DNA from: Craterostigma plantagineum
Lineage: Eukaryota; Streptophyta; Magnoliopsida; Lamiales; Linderniaceae
NCBI GenBank assembly: GCA_027422505.1
Contig: JAPQWV010000018.1
Location: 13,968,001-14,032,000, forward strand
Reading direction: 5' to 3'
Length of the DNA: 64,000 nucleotides
The translations under genes and the position numbers were made by a program. A model generated the notes under the pieces. It did no database searches, was not told the origin of the DNA, and saw nothing but the letters and a program-made list of their open reading frames with translations. Below are positions 32,700 to 44,960 of the stretch, one piece after another. Numbering within the stretch: the stretch's first letter is position 1; each line of letters begins with the position of its first letter.

Positions 32700-35600
32700 G
32701 TACCTCAGAAGAGTACTTCTTTCTACAGGTACGAAGGAAGAATTTCAGTAAGAAAAGCAGGTGGTATCTCGACAGCGGGTGCTCCCGCCACATGACAGGT
32801 GATATAGGTAATTTTGTGTCGTTAAATGCGGTTGATGGAGGATAAGTTTCGTACGCTAACGATGCAAAAGCTAAAATCGTGGGAGTTGGCACTGTTGGTA
32901 ACAATTTAAATATCACTGTAGATAATGTAAGGTTTGTTAGGAACTTAGAACATAATTAGCATTAGCCAACTATGTGATGATGGACATACCGTAGCTTCGC
33001 CAAAGACAAGTGCCTTGTCAAAGAGGGTGATGAAATTGTGTTTAGTGCGGCTAGACATGGTAACATTTATTGTATCACTTTGGATGATATTGCTAACCCG
33101 AACGTCAAGTGTCTAGCAGTTACGCAGGATATCACATGGTTATGGCATAGACGTCTGGGACATGCTAACATGGAACTGATGTCTCACATATCATGCAATG
33201 AATTGGTGAGAGGTATTCCAGATATGAAAGCCACCAAGAACAGAATCTGTAAAGCGTGCCAAATGGGGAAACAGACCAAGACGTCCTTTAAACCTAAGAA
33301 TGTGATCTCTACGTCTAGACCACTGGAACTGTTGCATCTTGACCATTTTGGTCCGGTACAGGTTATGTCATTGAAAGGTAAACGATATGCCTTTATTATC
33401 GTAGACGACTATACTAGGTACACATGGGCCTTATTTCTTGCGCACAAAAGTGAGGCTTTAGAAAATCTTGCGCCACTGATTAAGAAGCTAGAAAATGAGA
33501 AAGAGATGGAGGTCTGTAAGATTGGGAGTGATAACGGTCTAGAATTTGATAGTAAATCCTTTGCATCTTTTTGTGATGAAAATGGTTATAGTCATAATTT
33601 TTCAGCCTATTACGCCTCAACAGAACGGAGTGGTCGAGAGGAAAAATAGAGTATTACAAGAAATGGCTAGGATTATGTTGAGCGATATAGTACTCCAAAA
33701 CATTTTTGGGCCGAAGCAGTTAGTACGGCATGTTATGTCTCGAATAGGATTTTCCTTAGACCGATTATTAAGAGAACTCCCTATGAACTTTGGAACGATA
33801 AAACCCCTAGCATAGGACATCTCCATGTATTTGGTTGCAAATGTTTCATTTTGAATGATAGGGATAAAAGAGGAAAATTCGATTCCAAGGTAGATGAAGG
33901 GATATTCCTAGGTTACAGCCTTCATTCAAAAGCTTTTAGAGTGTTTAATATTAGGAAGAAGACTGTTCAAGAATCTGTGCATGTTACGTTTGATGAATTT
34001 CCTAACGCAGATGCTACTGAGGAAGGTATAGTTGTGTCTCTTGCAGATATACAGGTCACTAACAAAGGAACGAACGCAATTCCGTTGGAACTAGATACTG
34101 AGTAGAGGAACCTGAGGCTTCAGACGAACAACAGCGCAGAAAATTCAAACATGCTTCCAGCCATCCCACTGAACAAGTCGTAGGGAATATCACTTCAGGG
34201 ATCAAAACGAGAGCGACTGCACGAAACGATATTGCTGAGGAATCACATGACGTGCTGTTGTCAACCATGGAACCTAAGACAGTGAATGAAGCGCTTGACG
34301 ATGAATCGTGGGTGATTGCCATGGAAGAAGAGCTGGCACAATTCGAAAAGAGCCAAGTGTGGACTCTTGTGGAAAGACCTAACGATAAGTCCATAATAAG
34401 CACGAAGTGGGTGTTTCGCAACAAACTGGACGAGAACGGTAACGTGACACGAAATAAGGCCAGGTTAGTTGCCAAATGTTATTCCCAAGAAGAAGGTATA
34501 GATTTTCAAGAAACCTTTGCACCTGTAGCTAGGCTCGACTCTATACGCATTTTACTTGTATATGATCTTTTAAAAGATTTAAGCTTTTTCAAATGGACGT
34601 GAAAAGTGCATTTTTAAATGGTTTTATAAATGAGGAAGTCTTTGTCGAACAACCTCCCGATTTTGAAAAAGAAGATTTTTCAAATCACGTCTTCAAATTA
34701 AACAAAGCTTTATATGGTTTAAAACAAGCCCCTAGGGCATGGTATGAAAGATGAGTAGGTTTTTGCTAGACATGAGCTTTACAACAGGAACAATAGATAA
34801 CACTCTATTTATAAAGGGGGAAGGGAATCACATACTACTTGTGCAGATATACGTTGATGATATCATATTTGGTAGCAGTGACATCACACTTTGCGAGAAT
34901 TTTTCTAAGTCTATGCAACAGAAATTTGAGATGAGCCTAATGGGAGAACTCACGTACTTCTTTGGATTGCAAATCAAACAATTGGATACGGGAACATTCA
35001 TATCTCAAACGAAGTACACGAAAGAACTACTTGAAAAATTCGGAATGACTGATTCAAGGTACTTCCCACTCCTATGCATCAGACCGCCAAAATTGACAGT
35101 AATGAACATGGTATGCCTTTTGACCAAACTAAGTATCGAGATATGATCGGAAGTTTGCTATACCTTACAGCAAGCAGACCCGATATTATGTCTATGTTCT
35201 AGATATCAATCGTCCTAGGGAATCTCACTTGACAGTAGTCAAGCAGATACTTAGATATTTGAAGGGAACAATCAATCATGGTATGTGGTATCCAAATTCC
35301 AAGGAATTCCCATTAATGGGATACTCAGATGCGGATTACGCCGGTTCTAGGGAAGATAGAAAAAGCACTAGTGGTACTTGCCAAATACTAGGGAATTCCC
35401 TTGTAACTTGGTCCAGTCGAAAACAAAATGCCGTGGCCCTATCCCCAACCGAAGCCAAATATATGGCCTTAGGAAGTTGTTCTCAACAAACCCTTTGGAT
35501 GAAACAGACCTTGAGTGATTAAGGTTTAAGGTACGACCAAATTCCCATTTTTTGTGATAGTACTAGTGCCATTAGTATCACTAAGAATCCCGTACACCAC

Positions 35601-35780
35601 TCTCGAACTAAGCATATAGAGGTGAAATATCATTTTATTCGAGATCATGTTCAGAAAGGGAATATCAGCGTGAACTTCGTAGGAACTAATGACCGGTTGG
35701 CTGATATCTTCACGAAACCCCTTATTGAGAGTAGATTCTGTGATATCCGTGACCGATTAGGAATTATTGAGCTCAAATAG
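32700..35780 (+). pseudogene. Copia element G pol: protease, integrase, reverse transcriptase, RNase H
   Basis: The protease active site DSG is at 32772-32780 within RWYLDSGCSRHMTG. Pre-integrase follows with WLWHRRLGHANMELMSH and CKACQMGKQTK. Integrase has HLDHFGPVQ, GSDNGLEF and GVVERKNR, the last after a frame change near 33600. Reverse transcriptase occupies 34252-35146 in pieces, with [33 protein letters not shown] and the catalytic YVDD in [13 protein letters not shown]. RNase H has GYSDADYAG, CDSTSAISI and ADIFTKPLIESRFCDI, ending at 35780. At least eight stops or frameshifts are visible (for example near 32845, 32957, 34105, 34600, 34752, 35145, 35521). Domain order is complete and diagnostic of Ty1/copia. 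Confidence 0.93.
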
Positions 35781-36271
35781 GAAAGGTCACTAGATATGTT
35801 AGCCTTTAGTATTTCCTTGATCTTATCCTTTAGGATCTCTGCCATTTTATTCCTTGATTCTATTAATAATATCTTCATTATCTTTTCAAATCATTTCCAT
35901 TCATGAAGAGATTATTTTTAGACTTTTCTTCGACATTTATGTCAAAATCTATTTTCAGCCAATATTTCCCTTGAGCTCTGATCTTTACTTATTTCCTTCC
36001 TTATTCCCGCGAGATATCATTATATCCTTAGCAAATTCCATATAACGGGCAGTTTCCTTTTCTACACTAACTACTATTTTTAAAATTCAAATTTTTGAAT
36101 CCCTTCCTTATCTGACAAATGTCCTGTCGAGATCACATCCTTTAATAACTTCTTTCCATCCTTATCCAGAAGCTTTCAGCCTTTATAATCAAACGCCTTC
36201 CTTTCTTTTTCAAAATTCCCTCAAACACTAAATTCCTCACTTCATATTTTCCGTCTCCTTCGATCACAACC
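35781..36271 (+). other. Spacer between RNase H and the extra ORF of element G
   Basis: T/C-rich sequence with short AT runs. No ORF longer than 60 codons with a domain. It could serve as the leader of a separate message for the 3' ORF, but no splice site or promoter is convincing. Confidence 0.4.
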
Positions 36272-37374
36272 ATGGTGAAAACCAAAGGCGCCGGATCTGA
36301 GTCCGAAAAAAAGCGAAAGAGTTCCCTAACTGAAACCCCTCCAAAAGCTACCCGTTCGAAGTCAAGAAGCGGCCCTAAATCCACGAAATCTCCTACAGAA
36401 CCGAAGAAGAAGAAAGAGAAGATTGTCAAACACCCTACTCCTGCTTCCTCTCAGGATCAGTCTACATCTCCTGAGAAAACTCCTGTCCCTTCTCACGATC
36501 AGCCTGCATCTCCAGAGAAATCGGCCTCACTCGAAAAATCTGCCTCACCAGAAAAATTTGTTTCTACCCAAATCGAGTCATCTCCACGAGACACCTGCCG
36601 TGATGTTGAAACAGCCGCACTGTTCAACCCTGATAATCCAGAAGAAATCACCGACCAGATCAAATTCCTTACTGAGAATGCCAAGGAACTTCATGGAAAG
36701 CTTCAGAACCGACGCGTTGCACAAGGTAGGTGCGTGAAGTTTGATGAGTTGGCCGACAGCCAAGTCGTGACGTGGCTGACGGAATATGGCTGGGAAAATT
36801 TCCTGAGGATTAACAAGTCCTTGTACGTGGAGGCGGTGAAACTCTTCTATGCCAATCTCACTTTCGTTGAAGAACATGAGCATGCTGACTCTCTACATGG
36901 TGTCCCAAAAAGAGGCCACTCAACTTGGGATATTTCGTCCTTAAGTACATGATCTATGCCAGTCAGAGTTCAGATAAGGAACTTCCCTATGGTATGGTGC
37001 TGACACTTCTGCTTGAGACCGAAAGAATCTCTCTGCCCAAGGCTCGGGAAGACAGCTCTAAGCATGTTGTGGATCTGGTCACATTTGTTGGTATACGCTA
37101 TGATGCGCGCCAAGGCTGGTATAAAACAAAGGATATGAAGACCCCTTCAAAGACTCTGATCAAGAAGAAAAGGGATGACGATAGCGACGACGAGCAAGGA
37201 ACGATCGCAGATCTGAAAAAGAGTATCAAGGGCCTGAAGGATGGGAACCTCAAAAAGTTCATAAAGATCTCACGGAACTTCAAAAGGGTTAACAAGTATC
37301 TGAAGGAGATCTCCACGGCTCTTAATATCGCTGAATCCTTACCTGCCTCATCCAATAGCGATTCCAGCCTTTAG
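36272..37374 (+). pseudogene. Extra 3' ORF of copia element G, homologous to that of element A
   Basis: The start at 36272 gives MVKTKGAGSESEKKRKSSLT, a Lys/Ser/Pro-rich region with SPEK repeats. A domain follows with RCVKFDELADSQVVTWLTEY, GWENFLRINKSLYVEA and VKLFYANLTFVEE. The element A counterpart reads FGWEKFLSIN and EAVKLFYSNLDYEE. The frame then changes (36925-37374) to LKYMIYASQSSDKELPYGMV, KHVVDLVTFVGIRYD and an acidic, Lys-rich tail with coiled-coil character. Compared with element A, about 110 residues are missing between the two halves. It ends before the polypurine tracts. No signal peptide or membrane span, so it is probably not an envelope protein. Similar domains are annotated as plant transposon proteins; no activity is known to me. 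Confidence 0.8.
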
Positions 37375-37499
37375 ATCTTGGTTTCCATAGAAATTCCCTA
37401 GCTCTGATAGGATTAGCTCTAGTTTGCTTTTTTTTTCGCTGGTTCTTGGGTTTGAGGGTCGAGGTTGGTTGCCAGTTTAGGTATGTTGGTGGTGTTGGT

Positions 37500-38003
37500 C
37501 CCTCCTTTTTGATGCTGGAGGGGGAGAAGTCTAGGCAATTAATGCCTTATTTTGGAATAATATAATATAATCGGCTTGCTTTTAAATGTCTACGTCTTAA
37601 TCCTCTTTGTGCTTGAGTTTGTGACTTGTTAAGGATTAAGGAATTCCGCACATAGGCAGGGGGAGAAAACTGATGTGGTGTGATAATTTGCGACATTCCA
37701 TGGTAACTTGTGACATTCCATATGATATGATCTGAAAATTTGTGACATTCCATGGTGACTTGTGACATTTCGTATGATATGATCTGGTAATTGCTATATG
37801 TTTTTGCTGTTGTGCTTTACATGGGAATACTAGCCATTAGACAGGGGGAGCATGCTTCGAAATCTGATAAAATTATTTGCTCTGATCATATGTCGCATGC
37901 TGTGATACTAAACCATGCTACGTGCGTAAATGGCTTCATATCGAGTGTACTCATATGCTTAAGATATGCATTAATTACTTGTCATCATCAAAAAGGGGGA
38001 GAT
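37500..38003 (+). promoter_or_regulatory. Repeated polypurine-like tracts before the 3' LTR of element G
   Basis: GGAGGGGGAGAAG (about 37517), GGCAGGGGGAGAAAA (about 37655), GACAGGGGGAGCATG (about 37840) and AAAAAGGGGGAGAT (37990-38003) occur in order. The last abuts the LTR and is the functional site by position. Several polypurine copies are a known Sirevirus trait. A 52-bp tandem duplication ('gacattccatgg...gatatgatctg') lies at about 37690-37786. Confidence 0.75.
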
Positions 38004-39626
38004 TGTAGACCTTTTTGGACCAAATGATTATGAGAGTTTTGGTAATTATGTAAATTGGGGGGATACAAATTGGAAAACTCGATATGCATGTTGTGTGATG
38101 TTTAAGTATGTGAAAATGTTCGATTAAGCGCTTGAATGTGACTAAATTGATAAGAAAATCGAATATGTGTGATCTTGTGCTTAAGTGGAATATTTATGTG
38201 ATCACCTGGTTATGAACGCTTTCGCATGAATGGAATCTGACTGTGTGCTACATATGGAAAACATATTCTGTAAAGTGATGTGTGAGCTGTACACGTGATT
38301 GATTTATTTTAGGCAAGAATATCGATATGATCACCCGGATATAAATGACTATGCTATATATGGAAAAGATATTTTGATTGAATGCTTACATGTGATTGAT
38401 TTAGGAAAGAATATCAATGATATATATCCGTTGAGTGCGATATTAAGTGACTCTTAAATCAGTGAATCATGATCCTGCTTTCCTTGTGCGACTTAGGATC
38501 CATATTATGGAAAGTGATTAATTGATTGTGCCTATATGTGGTAAGATGCTGTTTGAGTCTATTTATGGAATGTGCTGAAATAGGATGAGATCACTATACA
38601 TGGAAAGTATGCTTTGCATTACTCAATAGATCAAATCTTTCTCTGTGCGAATTGGCTATCATATTTTGGGAATGAAATCAATTGATTGAGCTTACCGTTG
38701 ATAATATGCTGAATGGAATATATATGGAATATGCTGACAAATGGATGAGATTACTGTGGAATGAATGTTAATCTGTGGTATTTATGGTAAGTGATCATGC
38801 ATGACCGTTGAGTTTAATTGGTTTATTCTTGGCATGATTGTTTGAGTTAATGCACGTGATTATTGAGCTTTATCTTGCATATTCTGTGCTTAACTTTCCT
38901 TGTGAAGTGTAGAAGCGATTATTGGGTCTATATAGAAGGAAACACTTCACGATTGAAGGGTACACAACGAACACACAAGCTATCGAATTCCTTAGACGAT
39001 TTGAGCTTTACTTTGCGATTCATTCGTAGTTTGTGATTGAGCTTTCATTTGCGAATATGTACCTTTGAGCGATCCTTAGAAACTCCAAATCCTACAAACC
39101 TTAGTCTTCGGACGTGTGAGCGCACAAAGGAGCACGAGTGGAGTCTTACGCACGTGGAGGGACGAATTTTGTGGATTCGGTGGCCCTTCGGTAGCAAGCT
39201 GCATCCAGTCGGGGCATAGGTTTCCTGGGTAAACGACGTGGATCGAAACTTGGCGTGCGTCAGCCTAGAATGAGGTCTAGTGTCCATAGTGCTTCGGTTG
39301 TGTACGGGTCGATCATAGTGTAACCGGTAACATCTAGTGATTGATTGGAACTCTTGGGAGATCTCACTTTACTATCTGCTATTTACTCTTCTGTGAGACA
39401 AACCCGGGACGCGTGCAAATAACTAGGTGATATGTTTGAAACGACTTCTGAAAATAACGTGGTAGTTTTGAAACAGGGTTAGGGATATAACTTTGATACT
39501 CGTACTGCTTTCTGGGAAATAACACACTCTGCAAATATCTTCTTAAAGAAAAGTATTTTTCAAAGAAGAACAAACCAAATTTTTATAGCCTAATTCACCC
39601 CTCCCCCTTGGCATATTTTACACTCA
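38004..39626 (+). repeat. 3' LTR of copia element G (1623 bp)
   Basis: It starts TGTAGACCTTTTTGGACC and ends TTTTACACTCA, followed by the target duplication CAATT. The terminal C run is interrupted here (CCCCTCCCCC). It otherwise parallels 29225-30921. Confidence 0.93.
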
Positions 39627-39631
39627 CAATT

Positions 39632-41740
39632 AATTGAAGATTCTTCTTAAAATCATATATATTGCAATGCTACCAGCAAATTATAATTGAATCAAACTGT
39701 ATGTTTTCTTTTCAGGATTTGCTATGATAAATTTTTCCCATATTAGAATCTTTGTTATAACTAGTAATGTTGTTTTATGTGTTTAAATTGGGTGAATAAA
39801 CACTCTTTAAAGCTTTTTAAAATACTTGAGTTGCAATAACTCGAGCTATTGAACGAGTATCGAGAGATTAAGCGAGTTTGGATTTTAAACCAAGCGGAAA
39901 ATACTCGACTTAATCCTCTTAAATCGGTTTTATGAAGGCCACTTAAAAACACTCCAAAGCAATGCAAGTTGAAAACCGATTTTGGTTGAAGCAATTTATC
40001 GAACACTTAAAATGCTTCAACAATGCACATGCCAGATATATGAATGCAATGCAAGGGACATACGATATGGAAGTTCGAAGTCTCAATACTCATACGTCTC
40101 CTCTTCTTCCCCGCAAGGAAGGCACTCACTAGAAGAATCGGTTTACAACACCTTGTCGTACAACCTTCCATATCTAGACTTATACAATATAACTTCCTAC
40201 GCTATATTCCGCTAAACTTCCTAGCGCTCAACCACCGGCGGCCTTTTGGAGTCCACTGTCATCAGCCACTATTAAAGTCGACCGGAACCTTTCTCTACCG
40301 TTAGCTTTTTAAAGTCCACCGGTAGAGATAATTCGCCTACGAATCGTAGGCCGTGACCCTACGAAAGGCACTTCTTTACGTCTATCTGCAAAGACTACAA
40401 ACACATAGTTTTACATCTTTGTGTATAGACTCTCACTCAACTAAACTACTTAAGCTCATCTCTCTTTTGGGTGAATGAGGTTCGTGGGTTTGAACATTGT
40501 AGCCATCTCTTTTGTAACCCACACACTTGGGAAGAACTCTCTTGATTTTGTGCTTTTATATCTTGTTCTTCTCTCTTGGATCTTTCTTTGAATGTGTGAT
40601 TGTTTGCTCTAAGATCCTTGTGTTTTTCTGCCTTCTAGTGTGTATTTAAAGCATCCCAAACTTGATATAGCTGTTAGACACATTAAACCAGCCATTGGAA
40701 GCTTTTGTCTTCATATGGTCATGCTGTCAGCTTCAGTCGCTTGTACCTGCTGCAGTAAGGGGAATGTACCTCAGTGCAGTAGATGACAGTCAATCCAGTC
40801 ATTGACCGAACCAGTCCGAGACCGGACCAATCTGATTCCGGACAAGTCGAGACCGAGACCGGACAATCCAGTCTGAGACCGACCAGCCAGTGCCAATTCA
40901 GTCCAGTCTGAGGCCGACCAGTCCAGACCGAAACCGATTAGTCCTGTCCAGTGTGGTACCGGGACCGGACCGAGACCGAGATCGGGTTGACTGTCAGTTG
41001 ACCGCGTTGACCAATGTTGACCGACCTGGGTTTTTCCCCTGTGCTCATATTTGATATCTGTTTTTCGAACTCAGCCCATCTACACACCTAATTAAATATG
41101 TTAGTAACACAATAATAAGTTGTGTTCATCAAAACTACAGTGAATAATTTACTTTAAATTAATATTTAGATAATATAGCAAATAAATAAATTGACGAAAT
41201 CACAATTGAATTGTCCGTTTTTATCAAGGTTAAGCTAAAAGACTATATAGTTTAAAAGTACATATAAGTCAACACAAAATTAAAATTTCTTCTCATACTT
41301 TTTCCATACCCTTTGAGATTAAGATTAAACCAATTCTTCTTGGTCGATTTGTCACTTCCTTCCCCAGCACTTGAAATCTTCTGCATATAATTTTCCGCTA
41401 CTTCCATTGCTAAAATGGGCACTCCCACTCGTAGTAGAGACCGATATGGCGATAGTAAAAGAGGAGTGGATTGTATAGCGGGATTTCAGAAGCTCATTGA
41501 CCTCGACGAAAAGAAAAAAAAATTACGAAGATTGCGCGATGATAATATCATGACTCATAGATCGTCTTTAAAAAGACAGATAAATGAACTCACAGATTAT
41601 TTTTCCTGACAACCGTTAGACATCTTATAAAAGGTGTAACATTATTATTTCATTACAAGAGGTGATGCAGATAACCGTTAGCAATGTTGTATGAAGCCAG
41701 GATAATCATTTTAGCACCATTTGTTGGATCCAATTGAATT
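39632..41740. other. Possible solo LTR (about 39768-41086) and flanks
   Basis: From TGTTGTTTTATG (39768) a block resembles the start of the Sirevirus-type LTRs of element A, with 'attgggtgaataaacac' and a T-rich continuation. It runs to GCCCATCTACACA (41086). No primer-binding site or polypurine tract adjoins it, which would fit a solo LTR on the minus strand. A 5-bp duplication was not found, so boundaries are tentative. The remaining sequence to 41740 holds only a 64-residue ORF (41415-41609, Lys/Arg-rich, no domain). Confidence 0.42.
40794..41000. repeat. GAGACCGGAC minisatellite
   Basis: Irregular repeats of a 14-20 bp unit around CCAGTCTGAGACCGGACCA, with about ten copies of 'gaccg' or 'accgga'. 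It lies inside the possible solo LTR. Confidence 0.8.
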
Positions 41741-41745
41741 GATCA

Positions 41746-41988
41746 TGTTGAGATTACAATTTGGACTTTGAACCAATCGGATAAATTCAAGCGCTTTAAC
41801 GCAGTAAGAGGTTTTCTGCTTATATCACTGATGACCAATTGATTTTAGGAAGGACCCCTCGATTTTGAATATGGTATCAGAGCGAGTTCGATTCTGCTCA
41901 CCATCACTCGATTCATTCACGTGTTAGGCCAGTCATGCCACACTTGAGGGGCGTGTTGTGATTATAATTTTCAAGCTCTTTAACTCAG

Positions 41989-42026
<38 letters not shown>

Positions 42027-42067
42027 ACTCATCAATTGGTTTTAGGAAGTACTTTGGATTTCTAATA
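41746..42067 (+). mobile_element. TRIM retrotransposon (322 bp) with 5-bp target duplication
   Basis: Two short terminal repeats (41746-41871, 126 bp, and 41954-42067, 114 bp) both begin TGTTG(A/T)GATTA and end in a diverged block with CAATTG(A/G)TTTTAGGA. The first is followed by TGGTATCAGAGCG (41872-41884), an initiator tRNA-Met primer-binding site. The second is preceded by a short polypurine stretch (TTGAGGGGCG). GATCA flanks the element at 41741-41745 and 42068-42072. The second repeat has been expanded by a TA microsatellite (about 41990-42027). The repeat ends are TG...TA rather than TG...CA. No coding capacity, so it would depend on another element's enzymes. Confidence 0.85.
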
Positions 42068-42072
42068 GATCA

Positions 42073-42785
42073 TCTCAAAACTTGTTTTTTTTCAAATTTC
42101 CATATCGATCGATTGGTAAAATGTCCCGATATATATTCATGAAACTGAACAACAATATTCTCTACTTCGATTTAATGTATCATTGTAACTTCAGCTAAGC
42201 GAAATCCCCGCAATAAAACGAAGACCCTAGACAAACCCTGACTATCTTTGTTGTTGTATTAAACCACCAAATATTTAAAAAGATTGAATGGATAAATGCT
42301 GCTTTCTTAGTCGTTGTACATTGGACAGGGACATACAACTACTCATATGATCAATAATCTCAAAGACGTAATGTTTGCAAATTTAACCACGCACCAACAA
42401 TGGTATACACCGATACATTTTTCTCCGAATTGTCTTATAATTGAGAATTTCGGCTAAGCGAAATTACCTAGTTTTCTCGAATTCGATAAGACGAAAAATC
42501 CTAGACAAAACCATGACTATCTTAGTAGCTCTAAACTAACAAGTTGTTAAATTGAACGAATCAATGTTGCAATATTAGTTGCAAGCTGGAGAGGTACAAC
42601 TAAAGAGCGTTCTTTAATATCTATCATTAAACTTGTTGGAAATATAATATCTTAGGCTAAAATATGATACATTCAATAAAAACGCAATGGAAAAAGCTCG
42701 AAGGATTTTTTTGGTACCCGAACACATGTCTGAATATAAAAATTTAACATTTGCGAATAAACCTTTTTTGCGCTTGCCTAACACA
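42073..42785. other. AT-rich spacer without a recognised feature
   Basis: A pair of similar phrases, 'cttcagctaagcgaaat' (42190) and 'tttcggctaagcgaaat' (42449), hints at an old duplication of about 260 bp. Otherwise nothing supported. The 70-residue minus ORF at 42614-42826 has no domain. Confidence 0.4.
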
Positions 42786-44019
42786 CGAACGATATTTTTG
42801 GTCCCCAATGTTTGATCCATGGGCATTTTTTCAGACCTATTGCCGATACTAAGTAGCAGTTCTGGTCCCCAATGTTCCGAGTTGCCACTTTTAGTCCCAA
42901 TATTACCGATTTTGGACGTTTTTGGTCCCTCGATTAATTTAATCGCTAATTTAGACGAAATTTAACACGTGAGAGTCCATGATCTCATTTAACTCGACGT
43001 AAAACCTCATAACAAATCTTCTTCTTCGATTTAAACGCACATGAACATCATTGTACATTTCATTTAGGAAATGATCGACAACCTTGAAAATGAGTTAAAT
43101 GTGGTACGTAATGATGCCTACGTGCGTTTTAGTTGAAGAAGATAATGATTCATGAGGTATCAAGTAGGGGTGGGCATCGGGTCGGGTAGTCGGGTATCGG
43201 GTAGTTCGGGTTCGGGTTAAGATTTTCACTACCCGAACCCGACCCGATCTACGGCGGGTACCCGATTGTCGGGTATATATCGGGTTCGGGTACCCGACTT
43301 TGAATCGAAAAAATATGATTAAAAATTTTATAATGCAATATACATATCAAATATTCATGTTATTATATCATTTACCACTTATAATATTTGGATGTTTTAT
43401 ATTCAATAAATATAATATATATACATATTTTTATATGTTTATTTATAAATTTCGAAAATATATTTTAAATTATTATAATGAGTTATGCATTGATAATAAA
43501 TATCTCTTGTTAATTATGCAATAATAATAAGAGATTAATCAAAAGATTATTTAAAACTTTAACACCACCCACGTTAGTATCGATATCTAGACATGTTATT
43601 ATATTTTTTCAATGTTTATGTATAAAAACTAATATATTTTTTAAAATATAATTTGTCGGGTACCCGATCGGGTTATTCGGGTAATAAATTACTACCCGCT
43701 ACCCGCCCCGGTTAATAAATTCGGATATCGGATAACCCGATCCCCGACAAATAACTCGAATTACCCGACCCGAACTACCCGAACCCGATCGGGTTCGGGT
43801 AAAACCCGAATACCCGAACCCGAACGCCCACCCCTAGTGTCAAGTCAAGTTTAAGAAGATCATGTTGTCATGTGGTAAATTCCATCTAAATTAGTGATTA
43901 CATTAATCGGAGGACCAAAAAGGCCCAAAACGGTAAGATAGGGGCTAAAAATGATACCCCGGAACATGGGGGACCGAAAATGCCCATGCTCCAAACACGG
44001 GGACTAAAAATGTCGTTCG
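42786..44019. mobile_element. Foldback / Mutator-like MITE interrupted by a hAT MITE
   Basis: The left arm starts CGAACGATATTTTTGGTCCC and continues with CCATGGGCATTTT, TTTTTGGTCCCTCGATTAAT and AATTTAGACGAAATTT. Read from the other strand, the right arm starts CGAACGACATTTTTAGTCCC and continues with GCATGGGCATTTTC, TTTTTGGTCCTCCGATTAAT and AATTTAGATGGAATTT. The arms align over about 190 bases. Without the nested element the unit is about 560 bp. Long TIRs fit Mutator-type MITEs; a 9-bp duplication was not clear. Confidence 0.82.
43165..43836. mobile_element. hAT-type MITE (672 bp) nested in a foldback element
   Basis: The ends are TAGGGGTGGGCATCGGGTCG and, on the right, CGAACGCCCACCCCTA. The 8-bp flanks are GTATCAAG (43157-43164) and GTGTCAAG (43837-43844), one mismatch. 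Subterminal regions are rich in TCGGGT and ACCCGA words and the centre is AT-rich. TAGGGGTG ends with 8-bp duplications are typical of Ac-like hAT elements. No transposase is encoded. Confidence 0.93.
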
Positions 44020-44960
44020 CCCCGGCGTTTTCTTATTATATATGTCTAAATCACAGCAGACCCAACGATTTGTCTTTGAATCCGAATATATGCTTAAGAA
44101 GAGTTGAACAACGTCGACGAGAAAAATAAGCTTCCCAGGATCTACAAAAAGGCAAACATAACTATCCACACTTACCAATCATCTCTTTCATTACGACAAA
44201 TGTTTGGTAGGACTAGTCATCGCTTGGGAGCTGCAATAATAACCTTGTTATTGTTTACGTTGCTACATGAAAACATTACAGATCTGAGCCAGACACAACC
44301 CTTAAATTTTCTACGTGCAACCAAAATGAGTTCGAACGATACGACCTTTACAAACACATGATTGAAGATATACTCGACGATTTGATGTTCGATGCACCCA
44401 ACCAGTTAGACTACACTTCTTACTTGGAGACTACTTTTTCTAGTTTGTCTCTCTACAGTTATGCGAATTGTAACTAGGGCTCTTACCAAACGATTGCAAT
44501 GATTGCTTGGGAGAAGCTGGACTTATGGCGAGGGTGAATTGTCCAAAATCCATAGGTGCGGCATTCAAATTGGGAAAGTAACATCAGATACGAGGAATAT
44601 GCGTTCTATGGTTGATGCTAAATTAAAATGCCACATGATGAAATTATCGAAATATTTGATCCATTACTCCATGGAAAATGTGATGTATTGTAAGTTTGTG
44701 TCTTCTCTGATTTTTCGGAGCTCCATTAAGTGATCTTCTGAGATTTGCCACAATGGGTGAAATTGTAACCCCTTATTCGATATATGTTCGATATCCAATA
44801 TGGTTATAGTATTCATCTGTTAATCATTGAAAAAATAAAATGAAAACAATTGCATGCATTTCTATGGCTTCGAACCGACCTTTATAGGAATAACTGCATC
44901 CAAATGATAATCCCCTCGTAAGGAAAAGAAAAAAAAAAGAAAAACCAATTAATATTGGGC
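44020..44960. other. Spacer with short unassigned ORFs
   Basis: An 85-residue frame (44104-44361) with one hydrophobic stretch (AAIITLLLFTLL) and a 76-residue frame (44503-44733) are open. Neither shows a domain, and each is interrupted relative to its neighbours. A decayed exon is possible, but I cannot name it. Confidence 0.35.

Larger units (their letters stand above)
29225..39626 (+). mobile_element. Copia element G: complete Sirevirus-like LTR retrotransposon (10.4 kb)
   Basis: Two LTRs (29225-30921 and 38004-39626), a primer-binding site, gag, protease, integrase, reverse transcriptase, RNase H, an extra 3' ORF and a polypurine tract lie in the normal order. A perfect 5-bp duplication CAATT flanks the whole (29220-29224, 39627-39631). 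Gag motifs, two CCHC knuckles, [18 protein letters not shown] and several polypurine-like tracts before the 3' LTR place it with Sireviruses. Many frameshifts and stops show it is no longer autonomous, although its boundaries are intact. Confidence 0.95.

Noticed and set aside
44104..44733. Host gene exons
   Set aside because: Two short frames with no domain, no consistent splice sites and no codon pattern. Left as unassigned.
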